Below the pieces are notes generated by a model. That model made no database searches, was not told the DNA's origin, and saw only the letters and a program-made list of their open reading frames with translations. Position numbers and translations under genes: made by a program. A stretch of 64,000 nt of DNA from Pseudomonas paraeruginosa PA7 (GTDB lineage: Bacteria; Pseudomonadota; Gammaproteobacteria; Pseudomonadales; Pseudomonadaceae), in the NCBI RefSeq assembly GCF_000017205.1, contig NC_009656.1:6068501-6132500 (forward strand), in the 5' to 3' direction. Every line of letters starts with the position of its first letter. The stretch's first letter is position 1. Of this stretch, positions 36,312-45,905 are shown piece by piece.

Positions 36312-37568
36312 ATGAGCACGGAAAAAACCAAACTTGGCGTCCACTCCGAAGCCGGCAAACTGCGCAAAGTGATGGTCTGCTCGCCCGGCCTCGCCCACCA
36401 GCGCCTGACCCCGAGCAACTGCGACGAGTTGCTGTTCGACGACGTGATCTGGGTGAACCAGGCCAAGCGCGACCACTTCGACTTCGTCACCAAGATGCGC
36501 GAACGCGGCATCGACGTCCTCGAGATGCACAACCTGCTGACCGAGACCATCCAGAACCCGGAAGCGCTGAAGTGGATCCTCGATCGCAAGATCACCGCCG
36601 ACAGCGTAGGCCTGGGCCTGACCAGCGAGCTGCGTTCCTGGCTGGAAAGCCTGGAGCCGCGCAAGCTGGCCGAGTACCTGATCGGCGGCGTGGCCGCTGA
36701 CGACCTGCCCGCCAGCGAAGGCGCCAACATCCTCAAGATGTACCGCGAGTACCTGGGCCACTCCAGCTTCCTGCTGCCGCCGCTGCCGAACACCCAGTTC
36801 ACCCGCGACACCACCTGCTGGATCTATGGCGGCGTGACCCTGAACCCGATGTACTGGCCGGCGCGACGCCAGGAAACCCTGCTGACCACCGCCATCTACA
36901 AGTTCCACCCCGAGTTCGCCAACGCCGAATTCGAGATCTGGTACGGCGACCCGGACAAGGACCACGGCTCCTCGACCCTGGAAGGCGGCGACGTGATGCC
37001 GATCGGCAACGGCGTGGTCCTGATCGGCATGGGCGAGCGCTCCTCGCGTCAGGCCATCGGCCAGGTAGCCCAGTCGCTGTTCGCCAAGGGCGCCGCCGAG
37101 CGGGTGATCGTCGCCGGCCTGCCGAAGTCGCGCGCGGCGATGCACCTGGACACCGTGTTCAGCTTCTGCGACCGCGACCTGGTCACGGTCTTCCCGGAAG
37201 TGGTCAAGGAAATCGTGCCCTTCAGCCTGCGCCCCGATGCGAGCAGCCCCTACGGCATGAGCATCCGTCGCGAGGAAAAGACCTTCCTCGAAGTGGTCGC
37301 CGAATCCCTCGGCCTGAAGAAACTGCGCGTGGTCGAGACCGGCGGCAACAGCTTCGCCGCCGAGCGCGAGCAATGGGACGACGGCAACAACGTGGTCTGC
37401 CTGGAGCCGGGCGTGGTGGTCGGCTATGACCGCAACACCTACACCAACACCCTGCTGCGCAAGGCCGGCGTCGAGGTCATCACCATCAGCGCCAGCGAAC
37501 TGGGCCGCGGCCGCGGCGGCGGCCACTGCATGACCTGCCCGATCATCCGCGACCCGATCGACTACTGA
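36312..37568 (+). CDS. arcA: Arginine deiminase
   Basis: 418 residues. The nucleophile is C406 in GGGHCMTCP; other active-site segments are FTRDTTCWI and EGGDVMPIG. It hydrolyses arginine to citrulline and ammonia in the cytosol. It starts 21 bp after arcD, with GGAGACG before the ATG. Confidence 0.98.
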   Translation: MSTEKTKLGVHSEAGKLRKVMVCSPGLAHQRLTPSNCDELLFDDVIWVNQAKRDHFDFVTKMRERGIDVLEMHNLLTETIQNPEALKWILDRKITADSVGLGLTSELRSWLESLEPRKLAEYLIGGVAADDLPASEGANILKMYREYLGHSSFLLPPLPNTQFTRDTTCWIYGGVTLNPMYWPARRQETLLTTAIYKFHPEFANAEFEIWYGDPDKDHGSSTLEGGDVMPIGNGVVLIGMGERSSRQAIGQVAQSLFAKGAAERVIVAGLPKSRAAMHLDTVFSFCDRDLVTVFPEVVKEIVPFSLRPDASSPYGMSIRREEKTFLEVVAESLGLKKLRVVETGGNSFAAEREQWDDGNNVVCLEPGVVVGYDRNTYTNTLLRKAGVEVITISASELGRGRGGGHCMTCPIIRDPIDY

Positions 37569-37593
37569 CAGACAATCCTCTCTCGAGCTCAAC

Positions 37594-37620
37594 GGCGGCG
37601 TTCCCAGGAGGGGCGCCGCC
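37594..37620 (+). other. Intercistronic hairpin arcA-arcB
   Basis: GGCGGCG (37594-37600) pairs with CGCCGCC (37614-37620) around a 13-nt loop. It may modulate mRNA processing between cistrons; arc transcripts are known to be processed. Confidence 0.45.
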
Positions 37621-37647
37621 CACCGACTTCCCACAAGGAGATCAATC

Positions 37648-38658
37648 ATGGCTTTCAACATGCACAACCGTAACCTGCTCAGCCTGATGCACCACAGCAC
37701 CCGCGAGCTGCGTTACCTGCTCGACCTCTCCCGCGACCTGAAGCGCGCCAAGTACACCGGCACCGAGCAGCAGCACCTGCAACGCAAGAACATCGCCCTG
37801 ATCTTCGAGAAAACCTCCACCCGCACCCGCTGCGCCTTCGAGGTGGCGGCGTATGACCAGGGCGCCAACGTCACTTACATCGACCCGAACTCCTCGCAGA
37901 TCGGCCACAAGGAGAGCATGAAGGACACCGCGCGGGTCCTCGGCCGGATGTACGACGCCATCGAGTACCGCGGCTTCAAGCAGGAGATCGTCGAGGAATT
38001 GGCGAAATACGCCGGCGTACCGGTGTTCAACGGCCTGACCGACGAATACCACCCGACCCAGATGCTCGCCGACGTGCTGACCATGCGCGAGCACAGCGAC
38101 AAGCCGCTGCACGACATCAGCTACGCCTACCTGGGCGACGCGCGCAACAACATGGGCAACTCCCTGCTGCTGATCGGCGCCAAGCTCGGCATGGACGTAC
38201 GCATCGCCGCGCCGAAGGCGCTCTGGCCGCACGACGAGTTCGTCGCCCAATGCAAGAAGTTCGCCGAGGAAAGCGGCGCCAAGCTGACTCTCACCGAAGA
38301 TCCGAAGGAAGCCGTGAAGGGCGTGGACTTCGTCCACACCGACGTCTGGGTGTCGATGGGCGAGCCGGTGGAAGCCTGGGGCGAGCGGATCAAGGAGCTG
38401 CTGCCCTACCAGATCAACATGGAGATCATGAAGGCCACCGGCAACCCGCGGGCCAAGTTCATGCACTGCCTGCCGGCGTTCCACAACAGCGAGACCAAGG
38501 TCGGCAAGCAGATCGCCGAGCAGTATCCGAACCTGGCCAACGGCATCGAGGTGACCGAGGACGTCTTCGAGTCGCCCTACAACATCGCCTTCGAACAGGC
38601 CGAGAACCGCATGCACACCATCAAGGCGATCCTCGTCTCGACCCTCGCCGACATCTGA
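37648..38658 (+). CDS. arcB: Catabolic ornithine carbamoyltransferase
   Basis: 336 residues. Carbamoyl-phosphate loop STRTRCAF, ornithine-side motif HCLPAFHN and DVWVSMGEP are in place. In the deiminase pathway it phosphorolyses citrulline into ornithine and carbamoyl phosphate; in P. aeruginosa it is the allosteric catabolic enzyme. AAGGAG precedes the ATG. Confidence 0.98.
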   Translation: MAFNMHNRNLLSLMHHSTRELRYLLDLSRDLKRAKYTGTEQQHLQRKNIALIFEKTSTRTRCAFEVAAYDQGANVTYIDPNSSQIGHKESMKDTARVLGRMYDAIEYRGFKQEIVEELAKYAGVPVFNGLTDEYHPTQMLADVLTMREHSDKPLHDISYAYLGDARNNMGNSLLLIGAKLGMDVRIAAPKALWPHDEFVAQCKKFAEESGAKLTLTEDPKEAVKGVDFVHTDVWVSMGEPVEAWGERIKELLPYQINMEIMKATGNPRAKFMHCLPAFHNSETKVGKQIAEQYPNLANGIEVTEDVFESPYNIAFEQAENRMHTIKAILVSTLADI

Positions 38659-38667
38659 CCGCGCTCC

Positions 38668-38696
38668 TGCGCCCCGGCCCACGCGGCCGGGGCGCA
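38668..38696 (+). other. 12-bp hairpin between arcB and arcC
   Basis: TGCGCCCCGGCC (38668-38679) pairs perfectly with 38685-38696 around CACGC. No T run follows, so it is more likely an mRNA stabiliser or processing element than a full terminator. Confidence 0.6.
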
Positions 38697-38719
38697 GCCG
38701 CCTTCCGGAGGTAACCGAT

Positions 38720-39652
38720 ATGCGTATCGTCGTCGCATTGGGCGGTAATGCCCTGCTACGCCGTGGCGAACCCATGACCGCGGACAACCAGCGGGAAAAC
38801 GTGCGGATCGCCGCCGAACAGATCGCCAAGGTGGCGCCCGGCAACGAGCTGGTGATCGCCCACGGCAACGGCCCCCAGGTCGGCCTGCTGGCCCTCCAGG
38901 GCGCCGCCTACGACAAGGTCTCGCCCTACCCGCTGGACGTCCTCGGCGCGGAAACCGAGGGCATGATCGGCTACATGATCGAACAGGAGATGGGCAACCT
39001 GCTGCCGTTCGAAGTGCCGTTCGCCACCATCCTCACCCAGGTCGAGGTGGACGGTAAGGATCCGGCGTTCCAGAACCCGACCAAGCCAATCGGCCCGGTC
39101 TATTCGAAGGAGGAGGCCGAACGCCTGGCCGCCGAGAAGGGCTGGAGCATCGCCCCGGATGGCGACAAGTTCCGCCGCGTGGTACCCAGCCCGCGGCCGA
39201 AGCGGATCTTCGAGATCCGTCCGGTGAAATGGCTGCTGGAGAAAGGCACCATCGTCATCTGCGCTGGCGGCGGCGGCATCCCGACCATGTACGACGAGGC
39301 CGGGAAGAAGCTCAGCGGCGTCGAGGCGGTGATCGACAAGGACCTCTGCTCCTCGCTGCTGGCCCAGGAGCTGGTGGCCGACATCCTGATCATCGCCACC
39401 GATGTCGACGCGGCCTACATCGACTGGGGCAAGCCGACCCAGAAGGCCATCGCCCAGGCCCACCCGGACGAACTGGAACGCCTCGGCTTCGCCGCCGGCT
39501 CCATGGGACCGAAGGTCCAGGCGGCCATCGAGTTCGCCCGCGCCACCGGCAAGGACGCGGTGATCGGTTCGCTCGCCGATATCGTCGCGATCACCGAAGG
39601 CAAGGCCGGCACCCGGGTCAGCACGCGCAAGGCGGGCATCGAGTACCGCTGA
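38720..39652 (+). CDS. arcC: Carbamate kinase
   Basis: 310 residues, amino-acid kinase fold. [14 protein letters not shown] at the N-terminus, GNGPQVG and [11 protein letters not shown] are family signatures. It transfers the carbamoyl-phosphate phosphoryl group to ADP, the ATP-yielding step. GGAGG lies before the ATG. Last gene of the operon. Confidence 0.98.
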   Translation: MRIVVALGGNALLRRGEPMTADNQRENVRIAAEQIAKVAPGNELVIAHGNGPQVGLLALQGAAYDKVSPYPLDVLGAETEGMIGYMIEQEMGNLLPFEVPFATILTQVEVDGKDPAFQNPTKPIGPVYSKEEAERLAAEKGWSIAPDGDKFRRVVPSPRPKRIFEIRPVKWLLEKGTIVICAGGGGIPTMYDEAGKKLSGVEAVIDKDLCSSLLAQELVADILIIATDVDAAYIDWGKPTQKAIAQAHPDELERLGFAAGSMGPKVQAAIEFARATGKDAVIGSLADIVAITEGKAGTRVSTRKAGIEYR

Positions 39653-39663
39653 AATCTCCCCAG

Positions 39664-39686
39664 GGGCCGCTTCGCGGCCCTTCTTC
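39664..39686 (+). terminator. Terminator of the arc operon
   Basis: GGGCCGC (39664-39670) pairs with GCGGCCC (39674-39680) around TTC, followed by TTCTTC, 11 bp after the arcC stop. Confidence 0.75.
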
Positions 39687-40108
39687 ATTCCCGCCGACCG
39701 GCCGGCGAGCGCAGGGCGAATGGCGCCAGGCGCTATCGGCCGCCTTTCTGCGCGCCACGGCGGCGGCCTCTTCCACGCGAACTCCCGCTTCCGCGAAGCG
39801 ATGCTCCCAACGCCCCCGCGCCACCTCCGCCAATCGTCCGGCCATGGCCGCCAATCTCCCCGCGGCAGACCGCCAGCACTTGTGGAACGTCCACGCAACG
39901 CGGTATTCAGTAGGAAAATACGTGACTCGATGGTCATGATTCACGTCAGCATAGTCACCCTGATCATTTCAACGGCCACTGGCTCGTGCCTGGGCCCGTG
40001 AAGCTCGCCTCGCCGACGGGAAAGGCCGCCATCGCCGCCACGCGCTTCCCGCTCCGGACCAGGCAGCAGCCCGGCACGCGAACGACTATTCGAAGGAGTT
40101 TCTGAGTG
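39687..40108. other. Noncoding stretch before fabY
   Basis: After the arc terminator there is about 420 bp with no supportable gene. The only structured element I see is an inverted repeat at 39920-39946. Confidence 0.6.
39920..39946. promoter_or_regulatory. Inverted repeat, possible operator upstream of fabY
   Basis: ACGTGA (39920-39925) and TCACGT (39941-39946) are perfect arms with a 15-bp spacer; extending each arm inward to 10 bases leaves 8 of 10 matching. It lies about 165 bp before fabY. Which regulator binds is unknown. Confidence 0.4.
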
Positions 40109-42013
40109 ATGTCTCGACTACCGGTCATTGTTGGTTTCGGTGGCTACAACGCAGCAGGCCGTAGTTCCTTCCACCACGGCTTCCGGCGCATGGTCATCGA
40201 ATCGATGGACCCGCAGGCGCGCCAGGAAACCCTAGCCGGCCTGGCGGTCATGATGAAACTGGTCAAGGCCGAAGGCGGCCGCTACCTGGCCGAAGACGGC
40301 ACGCCGCTGTCCCCGGAAGACATCGAGCGGCGCTACGCCGAACGGATCTTCGCCTCGACCCTGGTACGGCGCATCGAACCGCAGTACCTCGACCCGGATG
40401 CCGTGCACTGGCACAAGGTCCTCGAGGCGACCCCGGCCGAAGGCCAGGCGCTGACCTTCAAGGCCTCGCCCAAGCAGCTCCCGGAACCGCTGCCGGGCAA
40501 CTGGTCGGTGACTCCCGCCGCCGACGGCGAAGTACTGGTCAGCATCCACGAACGTTGCGAATTCAAGGTCGACAGCTACCGCCCGCTGACGGTCAAGTCC
40601 GCCGGCCAGTTGCCCACCGGCTTCGAGCCGGGCGAACTGTACAACTCGCGCTTCCATCCGCGCGGCCTGCAGATGTCGGTGGTCGCCGCGACCGACGCGA
40701 TCCGTTCCACCGGCATCGACTGGCAGACCATCGTCGACAACGTCCAGCCCGACGAGATCGCGGTATTCTCCGGCAGCATCATGAGCCAGCTCGACGACAA
40801 CGGCTTCGGCGGCCTGATGCAGTCCCGCCTGAAGGGCCACCGGGTCTCGGCCAAGCAACTGCCGCTGGGCTTCAACAGCATGCCCACCGATTTCATCAAT
40901 GCCTACGTGCTCGGCAGCGTCGGCATGACCGGCAGCATCACCGGCGCCTGCGCCACCTTCCTCTACAACCTGCAGAAGGGTATCGACGTCATCACCAGCG
41001 GCCAGGCCCGGGTGGTCATCGTCGGCAACAGCGAGGCGCCGATCCTGCCGGAGTGCATCGAGGGCTACAGCGCCATGGGCGCGCTGGCCACCGAGGAAGG
41101 CCTGCGCCTGATCGAAGGCCGCGACGAGGTGGACTTCCGCCGCGCCAGCCGGCCATTCGGCGAGAACTGCGGCTTCACCCTGGCCGAGTCCAGCCAGTAC
41201 GTGGTGCTGATGGACGACGAGCTGGCCCTGCGCCTGGGCGCCGACATCCATGGCGCGGTGACCGACGTGTTCATCAACGCCGACGGTTTCAAGAAATCCA
41301 TCTCCGCCCCCGGCCCGGGCAACTACCTGACGGTAGCCAAGGCGGTGGCCAGCGCGGTGCAGATCGTCGGCCTGGACACCGTGCGCCACGCCAGCTTCGT
41401 CCACGCCCACGGCTCCAGCACGCCGGCCAACCGGGTCACCGAATCGGAAATCCTCGACCGCGTGGCCAGCGCCTTCGGCATCGACGGCTGGCCGGTCACC
41501 GCGGTAAAGGCCTACGTCGGCCACTCCCTGGCCACCGCCAGCGCCGACCAGTTGATCTCCGCCCTGGGCACCTTCAAGTACGGCATCCTTCCGGGAATCA
41601 AGACCATCGACAAGGTCGCCGACGACGTCCACCAGCAGCGCCTGAGCATCTCCAATCGCGACGTACGCCAGGACAAGCCGCTGGAGGTGTGCTTCATCAA
41701 CTCCAAGGGCTTCGGCGGCAACAACGCCAGCGGCGTGGTGCTGTCGCCGCGGATCGCCGAGAAGATGCTGCGCAGGCGCCATGGCGAGGCGGCTTTCGCC
41801 GCCTATGTCGAGAAGCGCGAGCAGACCCGCGGCGCCGCCCGCGCCTACGACCAGCGCGCGCTGCAGGGCGACCTGGAGATCATCTACAACTTCGGCCAGG
41901 ACCTGATCGACGAGCAGGCCATCGAGGTCAGCGCCGAGCAGGTGACCGTGCCCGGCTTCAGCCAGCCGCTGGTATACAAGAAGGACGCGCGTTTCAGCGA
42001 CATGCTCGACTGA
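40109..42013 (+). CDS. fabY: Beta-acetoacetyl-ACP synthase
   Basis: 634 residues, a long ketoacyl synthase. The nucleophile is C281 in TGACATFLYN; catalytic His motifs are HAHGSSTPAN and VGHSLATASAD, and NSKGFGGNNAS ends the core. P. aeruginosa FabY condenses acetyl-CoA with malonyl-ACP to start fatty-acid synthesis, replacing FabH; the match to that protein is from memory of its locus and size. AAGGAG lies 10 nt before ATG 40109 and 7 nt before an in-frame GTG at 40106, so one extra codon is possible. Confidence 0.9.
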   Translation: MSRLPVIVGFGGYNAAGRSSFHHGFRRMVIESMDPQARQETLAGLAVMMKLVKAEGGRYLAEDGTPLSPEDIERRYAERIFASTLVRRIEPQYLDPDAVHWHKVLEATPAEGQALTFKASPKQLPEPLPGNWSVTPAADGEVLVSIHERCEFKVDSYRPLTVKSAGQLPTGFEPGELYNSRFHPRGLQMSVVAATDAIRSTGIDWQTIVDNVQPDEIAVFSGSIMSQLDDNGFGGLMQSRLKGHRVSAKQLPLGFNSMPTDFINAYVLGSVGMTGSITGACATFLYNLQKGIDVITSGQARVVIVGNSEAPILPECIEGYSAMGALATEEGLRLIEGRDEVDFRRASRPFGENCGFTLAESSQYVVLMDDELALRLGADIHGAVTDVFINADGFKKSISAPGPGNYLTVAKAVASAVQIVGLDTVRHASFVHAHGSSTPANRVTESEILDRVASAFGIDGWPVTAVKAYVGHSLATASADQLISALGTFKYGILPGIKTIDKVADDVHQQRLSISNRDVRQDKPLEVCFINSKGFGGNNASGVVLSPRIAEKMLRRRHGEAAFAAYVEKREQTRGAARAYDQRALQGDLEIIYNFGQDLIDEQAIEVSAEQVTVPGFSQPLVYKKDARFSDMLD

Positions 42014-42026
42014 GCGCTGCCACAAG

Positions 42027-42057
42027 CGAAAAGGCCCGGCTAGACCGGGCCTTTTCG
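42027..42057. terminator. Bidirectional terminator between fabY and cysQ
   Basis: A 13-bp perfect stem (CGAAAAGGCCCGG with 42045-42057) around CTAGA, with A and T runs in the arms serving both converging genes. Confidence 0.9.
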
Positions 42058-42059
42058 TT

Positions 42060-42881
42060 TCAGTCCAGCGCGCGCGCCAGTTGGATCAGCTCGCTGCGCC
42101 ACTCGGCGGCGCGCGGCAGGGCCAGGAAGGAGCCGTTGAGGTAGTCCTCGCGCGGCTCGTAGGTAAATGGCGCGCCATGCAGGTCGAGCACCTCGCCGCC
42201 GGCGCCCTCCAACACACCCTGGGCGGCGGCCGTGTCCCATTGCGAGGTTGGCGTCAGGCGCGGGTAGCAGTCGGCGGCGCCCTCGGCCAGCAGGCAGAAC
42301 TTCAGCGAACTGCCGATGCTGGCCCGCCGCAGGTCGCCGAAGCGCTCGCCCAAGCCATCCAGCAGGCGCTCCTGGGCCGGGCTGCCGTGGCGCTTGCTGG
42401 CCACCACGGTGAAGGCTTCCTCGGGCTCCAGGCGCACGCTGATCGGTTGCGCGCGGCCATCGGCCTCCTCGCGCCAGGCACCGAGCCCGGCGCCACCGTA
42501 GTAGCAACGCCCGCTCACCGGCACGCCGACCAGGCCGAACAGCACCCGGCCATCCTCGACCAGGGCCACGTTGACGGTGAACTCCTCGCTGCCGGAGATG
42601 AACTCCTTGGTGCCGTCCAGCGGGTCCACCAGCCACCAGCGCCGCCAGTGCCCGCGCTCGCTCAGCGGTATCTCGCAATCCTCTTCGGAAAGCACCGGTA
42701 TGTCCGGCGCCAGCGCCCGCAATCCCGCCTCCAATATATGGTGCGCGGCCAGGTCGGCGGCGGTCACCGGCGACTCGTCGGCCTTCGAGCGCACCGCCAC
42801 GTCGGCGCGCCAGTGCGGCAGGATCGCCTCGCCGGCGCGCCGCACCAGCGCCACCAATTCGCCCCAGGGCACCGGCCTCAT
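42060..42881 (-). CDS. cysQ: 3'(2'),5'-bisphosphate nucleotidase
   Basis: 273 residues, inositol-monophosphatase fold. Metal-binding motifs EEDCE and DPLDGTKEFISG are present, and TPTSQWDTAAAQGVLEGAGG carries the third. It removes the 3' phosphate of PAP made during sulfate assimilation. The start overlaps the nudE stop (ATGA), so the two are coupled. Confidence 0.95.
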   Translation of the reverse strand: MRPVPWGELVALVRRAGEAILPHWRADVAVRSKADESPVTAADLAAHHILEAGLRALAPDIPVLSEEDCEIPLSERGHWRRWWLVDPLDGTKEFISGSEEFTVNVALVEDGRVLFGLVGVPVSGRCYYGGAGLGAWREEADGRAQPISVRLEPEEAFTVVASKRHGSPAQERLLDGLGERFGDLRRASIGSSLKFCLLAEGAADCYPRLTPTSQWDTAAAQGVLEGAGGEVLDLHGAPFTYEPREDYLNGSFLALPRAAEWRSELIQLARALD

Positions 42882-43444
42882 GCCTGGTACTCGCCGCGCT
42901 GGGTGAGCAGGTCGCGCACCAGGTACAGCGCGGCCAGGGCGCGGCCTTCGCTGAACTGGGCGTGCTGGGCCAGGCTCGACAGTTCGCGCAGGCTGATGCG
43001 GTCGACGCCCATCGGCTCCGGCTCGTCGCCCGGCAGGCGCTCCTCGTAGAGGTCGCGCGCTAGCACCACCTGGATGCGCTGGCTCATGTAGCCCGGCGAC
43101 AGCGACAGTTCGGTGATGTGCTCCAGTTGCCGGGCACCGTAGCCCGCTTCCTCCTTGAGCTCGCGGTTGGCCGCCGCGAGGATGTCCTCGCCCGGCTCGA
43201 CCAGGCCCTTGGGCAGAGACAGCTGGTATTCGTCGACCCCTGCGCAATATTCCTCCACCAGCACCGCGTGCTCGGCATCGAGCATTGCCACCACCATCAC
43301 CGCACCGTAGCCCTGGCCCTTGCCGACCAGGCGCTCGTAGGTACGCTCGACACCATTGCTGAAGCGCAGTTGCAGCTCCTCGACGGCGAACAGTCGGCTC
43401 TTCGCGACGATCTCGCTGGCGAGTACGGTGGGTTTCTGACGCAT
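42878..43444 (-). CDS. nudE: ADP compounds hydrolase (NUDIX)
   Basis: 188 residues. The NUDIX box is visible around GLVEPGEDILAAANRELKEE (then AG). NudE hydrolyses ADP-ribose, Ap3A and NADH-type compounds. AAGGAG lies 8 nt before ATG 43444, which rules out the longer upstream frame. It is the first gene of nudE-cysQ and diverges from the yrfG-like gene. Confidence 0.93.
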   Translation of the reverse strand: MRQKPTVLASEIVAKSRLFAVEELQLRFSNGVERTYERLVGKGQGYGAVMVVAMLDAEHAVLVEEYCAGVDEYQLSLPKGLVEPGEDILAAANRELKEEAGYGARQLEHITELSLSPGYMSQRIQVVLARDLYEERLPGDEPEPMGVDRISLRELSSLAQHAQFSEGRALAALYLVRDLLTQRGEYQA

Positions 43445-43569
43445 GTGGATAACTCCTTGGCGAAGCCGGCGGGTTATCATACCCCGGCTTTTCCGATTAT
43501 CCCTGTCGGAGATCGATGGCAAGCGACAGATTTCCCCATCGATCGCGACGAACCGCGACAAGAGCCGCC

Positions 43570-44235
43570 ATGCCCATCCTGCCCTGGTCCGCCATCGACA
43601 CCGTGCTGCTCGACATGGACGGCACCCTGCTCGACCTGCATTTCGACAACCACTTCTGGCTGGAACACCTGCCCAGACGCTACGCCGAACGCAACGGCCT
43701 GAGTCGCGCCGAAGCCGACGCCGTGCTCGAGCCGCTGTTCCGCGAGCACGCCGGCCAGCTCAACTGGTACTGCCTGGATTTCTGGAGCCGGGAACTGGAC
43801 CTGTCGATCCGCGAACTCAAGCACGAGGTGGCGCACCTGATCTCGCTGCGCCCGCATGCCGATACCTTCCTCGCCACCCTGCGCCAGGCCGGCAAGCGCG
43901 TGGCGCTGATCACCAACGCGCACCGCGACTCGCTGTCGCTGAAACTGGAACGGATCGAACTGGCGCCCTATTTCGACCGACTGATCAGCTCCCACGACTA
44001 CGGCTACCCGAAGGAGGACGCGCGCTTCTGGAACGCCCTGCAGGCCGATTTCGGCTTCGACGCGCAGCGCAGCCTGTTCATCGACGACAGCCTGCCGATC
44101 CTGCGCAGCGCCCGCGCCTACGGCGTCGCCCACCTGCTGGCGGTACGCCACCCGGATAGCCGTGGCCAGCCCAGGGACACCGAGGAGTTCGCCGCCCAGG
44201 AGGATTACCGGCGCTTGCTCGAAGGACTGCTGTAG
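43570..44235 (+). CDS. yrfG: GMP/IMP nucleotidase YrfG-like HAD hydrolase
   Basis: 221 residues. HAD motif I LLDMDGTLLDL near residue 12, motif II ITNAH, and the motif IV segment LFIDDSLPIL are present. Its neighbours nudE and downstream members match the enterobacterial nudE-yrfG pairing, supporting the nucleotidase assignment. An in-frame upstream start (43516) is less likely because homology begins at MPILPW. Confidence 0.88.
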   Translation: MPILPWSAIDTVLLDMDGTLLDLHFDNHFWLEHLPRRYAERNGLSRAEADAVLEPLFREHAGQLNWYCLDFWSRELDLSIRELKHEVAHLISLRPHADTFLATLRQAGKRVALITNAHRDSLSLKLERIELAPYFDRLISSHDYGYPKEDARFWNALQADFGFDAQRSLFIDDSLPILRSARAYGVAHLLAVRHPDSRGQPRDTEEFAAQEDYRRLLEGLL

Positions 44236-44273
44236 GGATATCGGCACGGATCGCACTGCGCAACATCGAAATG

Positions 44274-44296
44274 AAAACCCCGCCACGCGGGCGGGG
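44274..44296 (-). terminator. Terminator of the BON-LysM gene
   Basis: On the minus strand CCCCGCC pairs with GGCGGGG (44290-44296 with 44278-44284) followed by TTTT. Confidence 0.75.
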
Positions 44297-44314
44297 TCGG
44301 GAAAGGCGCCGCGA

Positions 44315-44752
44315 TCAGTCGGGGATACGCAGGACCTGGCCGGGATAGATCTTGTCCGGATGGCTGAGCATCGGCTTGTTGGCCTCGAATATCTTCATGT
44401 AGGCGTTGGCATTGCCGTATTCGGCCTTGGCGATGGCGCTCAGGGTGTCGCCTTTCTTCACGGTGACGAAGCGCGCTTCCGGAGCGGCCTGGGTCACGGT
44501 GATCTTGTCTTCCACCGAGGAGACGCCGGCGACGTTGCCCAGCGCCAGCAATATCTTCTCTTTCTCTTCCTGGGTGGCCACCTCGCCCGAGGCGATGACC
44601 TTGTCGCCTTCCACCGAAACCTGGATGTTCGGGTTGCCCAGGCCGACCTTGGCGACGTGCTCCTTCAGCGACTCGGCCGCCTGTGCCTCATGCCCCGTCA
44701 GCGTATCCCACAGCTTTTCACCGGCTTCCTTCACGAACGCGAAAATACCCAT
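44315..44752 (-). CDS. BON and LysM domain protein (YgaU/Kbp type)
   Basis: 145 residues without a signal peptide. A BON domain (about 20-85) precedes a LysM domain (about 95-145) with VKKGDTLSAIAKAEYGN and YPGQVLRIPD. The E. coli relative Kbp is a cytoplasmic potassium-binding protein; the same role here is inference. MGIFAFVKEAGEKLW is the characteristic start, so the longer upstream frame is discarded. Confidence 0.88.
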   Translation of the reverse strand: MGIFAFVKEAGEKLWDTLTGHEAQAAESLKEHVAKVGLGNPNIQVSVEGDKVIASGEVATQEEKEKILLALGNVAGVSSVEDKITVTQAAPEARFVTVKKGDTLSAIAKAEYGNANAYMKIFEANKPMLSHPDKIYPGQVLRIPD

Positions 44753-44926
44753 CTTTGGTTCTCCCTTTACGGTTACGGTTGCAAGCGGCCGGCGCAATCC
44801 CGATCCGCGACTAGCCAAGTCTAGACTGCAAAATCCGGTGAAATATCCCCAAGGCCGCTCCGCCGTTCCGAAACACTGCGTCCATTCGCGTTAAGATTCC
44901 GCGACAACCCCTCCCTGGAAGCGCCG

Positions 44927-45847
44927 ATGGACATCAAGCAGCTGAAATTCCTCTGCGCCCTCGACGAAACCCGCCATTTCGGCCAGGCCGCCGCGCGCTG
45001 CCATGTCACCCAGCCGACCCTGTCCATGCGCCTGCGCAACCTGGAAGAAGAACTCGGCCTGGAGCTGGTGCGCCGCAGCCAGCGCTTCGAAGGCTTCACC
45101 GAGGCCGGCGACCGCGTGCTGGCCTGGGCCCGCAGCCTGCTGGCGGCCCAGGAGGGCCTGTACGCCGAGGCCGCCGCCTGCCGTGGACAACTGGTCGGCA
45201 CCCTGCGCCTGGGCGTGGTGCCGCTGGCCAGCTTCGACCCGCTGCGCCTGGTCCAGCACATGGCCGGGCGTCATCCGGAGCTGCGCTTCCAGCTGTATTC
45301 CCTGAGTTCTGAAAAGGTCCTCGAAGGCCTGGCGCGTAACCAGTTCGACCTCGGCGTCTCCTATCTGGACCGCCTGGACCGCAGCCACTTCGAGGGCGTC
45401 GAGCTGGCGGAGACACGCATGGGCCTGCTCCATCATCCCCGGCACTTCCCGCTCGACAGCCCGGTGCTGAACTGGGAAAACCTGGCCGGCCTGCCACTGG
45501 GGCTGCTCTCGGCGGGCATGCACTTCCGCCAGTCGATCGACCACAACTTCCGCAGCCGCGGCCTGAGCCCTGTCGCGCGCCTGGAAACCGACTCGGTACA
45601 GCAACTGTTGCAGGCGGTGCAGCGCGGCTTGTGCTGCGCGATCATGCCGCTGGGCAGCGAAGTCGACGTCGAGTTGCGCCTGATCCCCATCGAGGACGCC
45701 CATACCCTGGCCCCGCTCGGCCTGATCATCCGCAGCGGCCAGCCGCGCTCGGCCCTGGCCGAGGCATGCTTCGAGGAGGCGCGCGCCTGGCTGTCTCCCG
45801 ACAACATGATAGACACTGTCGATCACGGTATCGGCACAACCGATTAG
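44927..45847 (+). CDS. LysR family transcriptional regulator
   Basis: 306 residues. Winged helix at the N-terminus (FGQAAARCHVTQPTLSMRLRN) and a two-lobed substrate domain beginning around residue 90. It is 58 bp upstream of fdhD on the same strand, so it may regulate, or be co-transcribed with, the formate-dehydrogenase-like genes. Effector unknown. Confidence 0.88.
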   Translation: MDIKQLKFLCALDETRHFGQAAARCHVTQPTLSMRLRNLEEELGLELVRRSQRFEGFTEAGDRVLAWARSLLAAQEGLYAEAAACRGQLVGTLRLGVVPLASFDPLRLVQHMAGRHPELRFQLYSLSSEKVLEGLARNQFDLGVSYLDRLDRSHFEGVELAETRMGLLHHPRHFPLDSPVLNWENLAGLPLGLLSAGMHFRQSIDHNFRSRGLSPVARLETDSVQQLLQAVQRGLCCAIMPLGSEVDVELRLIPIEDAHTLAPLGLIIRSGQPRSALAEACFEEARAWLSPDNMIDTVDHGIGTTD

Positions 45848-45905
45848 ACGCTGCTCCGCGACAGGCCTAGGCTGGTCCGACACCTAGAACGATAGGGCCC
45901 AGCCC

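Noticed and set aside
39618..39944. 108-codon minus-strand frame opposite the end of arcC and the following gap
   Set aside because: It begins at a GTG without a ribosome site, runs through the arc terminator and into arcC antisense, and resembles nothing I know; more likely a high-GC chance frame.
43444..43452. Exact DnaA box (TGTGGATAA) at the nudE start
   Set aside because: It is formed by the ribosome site and start codon context of nudE and stands alone; one such 9-mer in 64 kb is near chance expectation.
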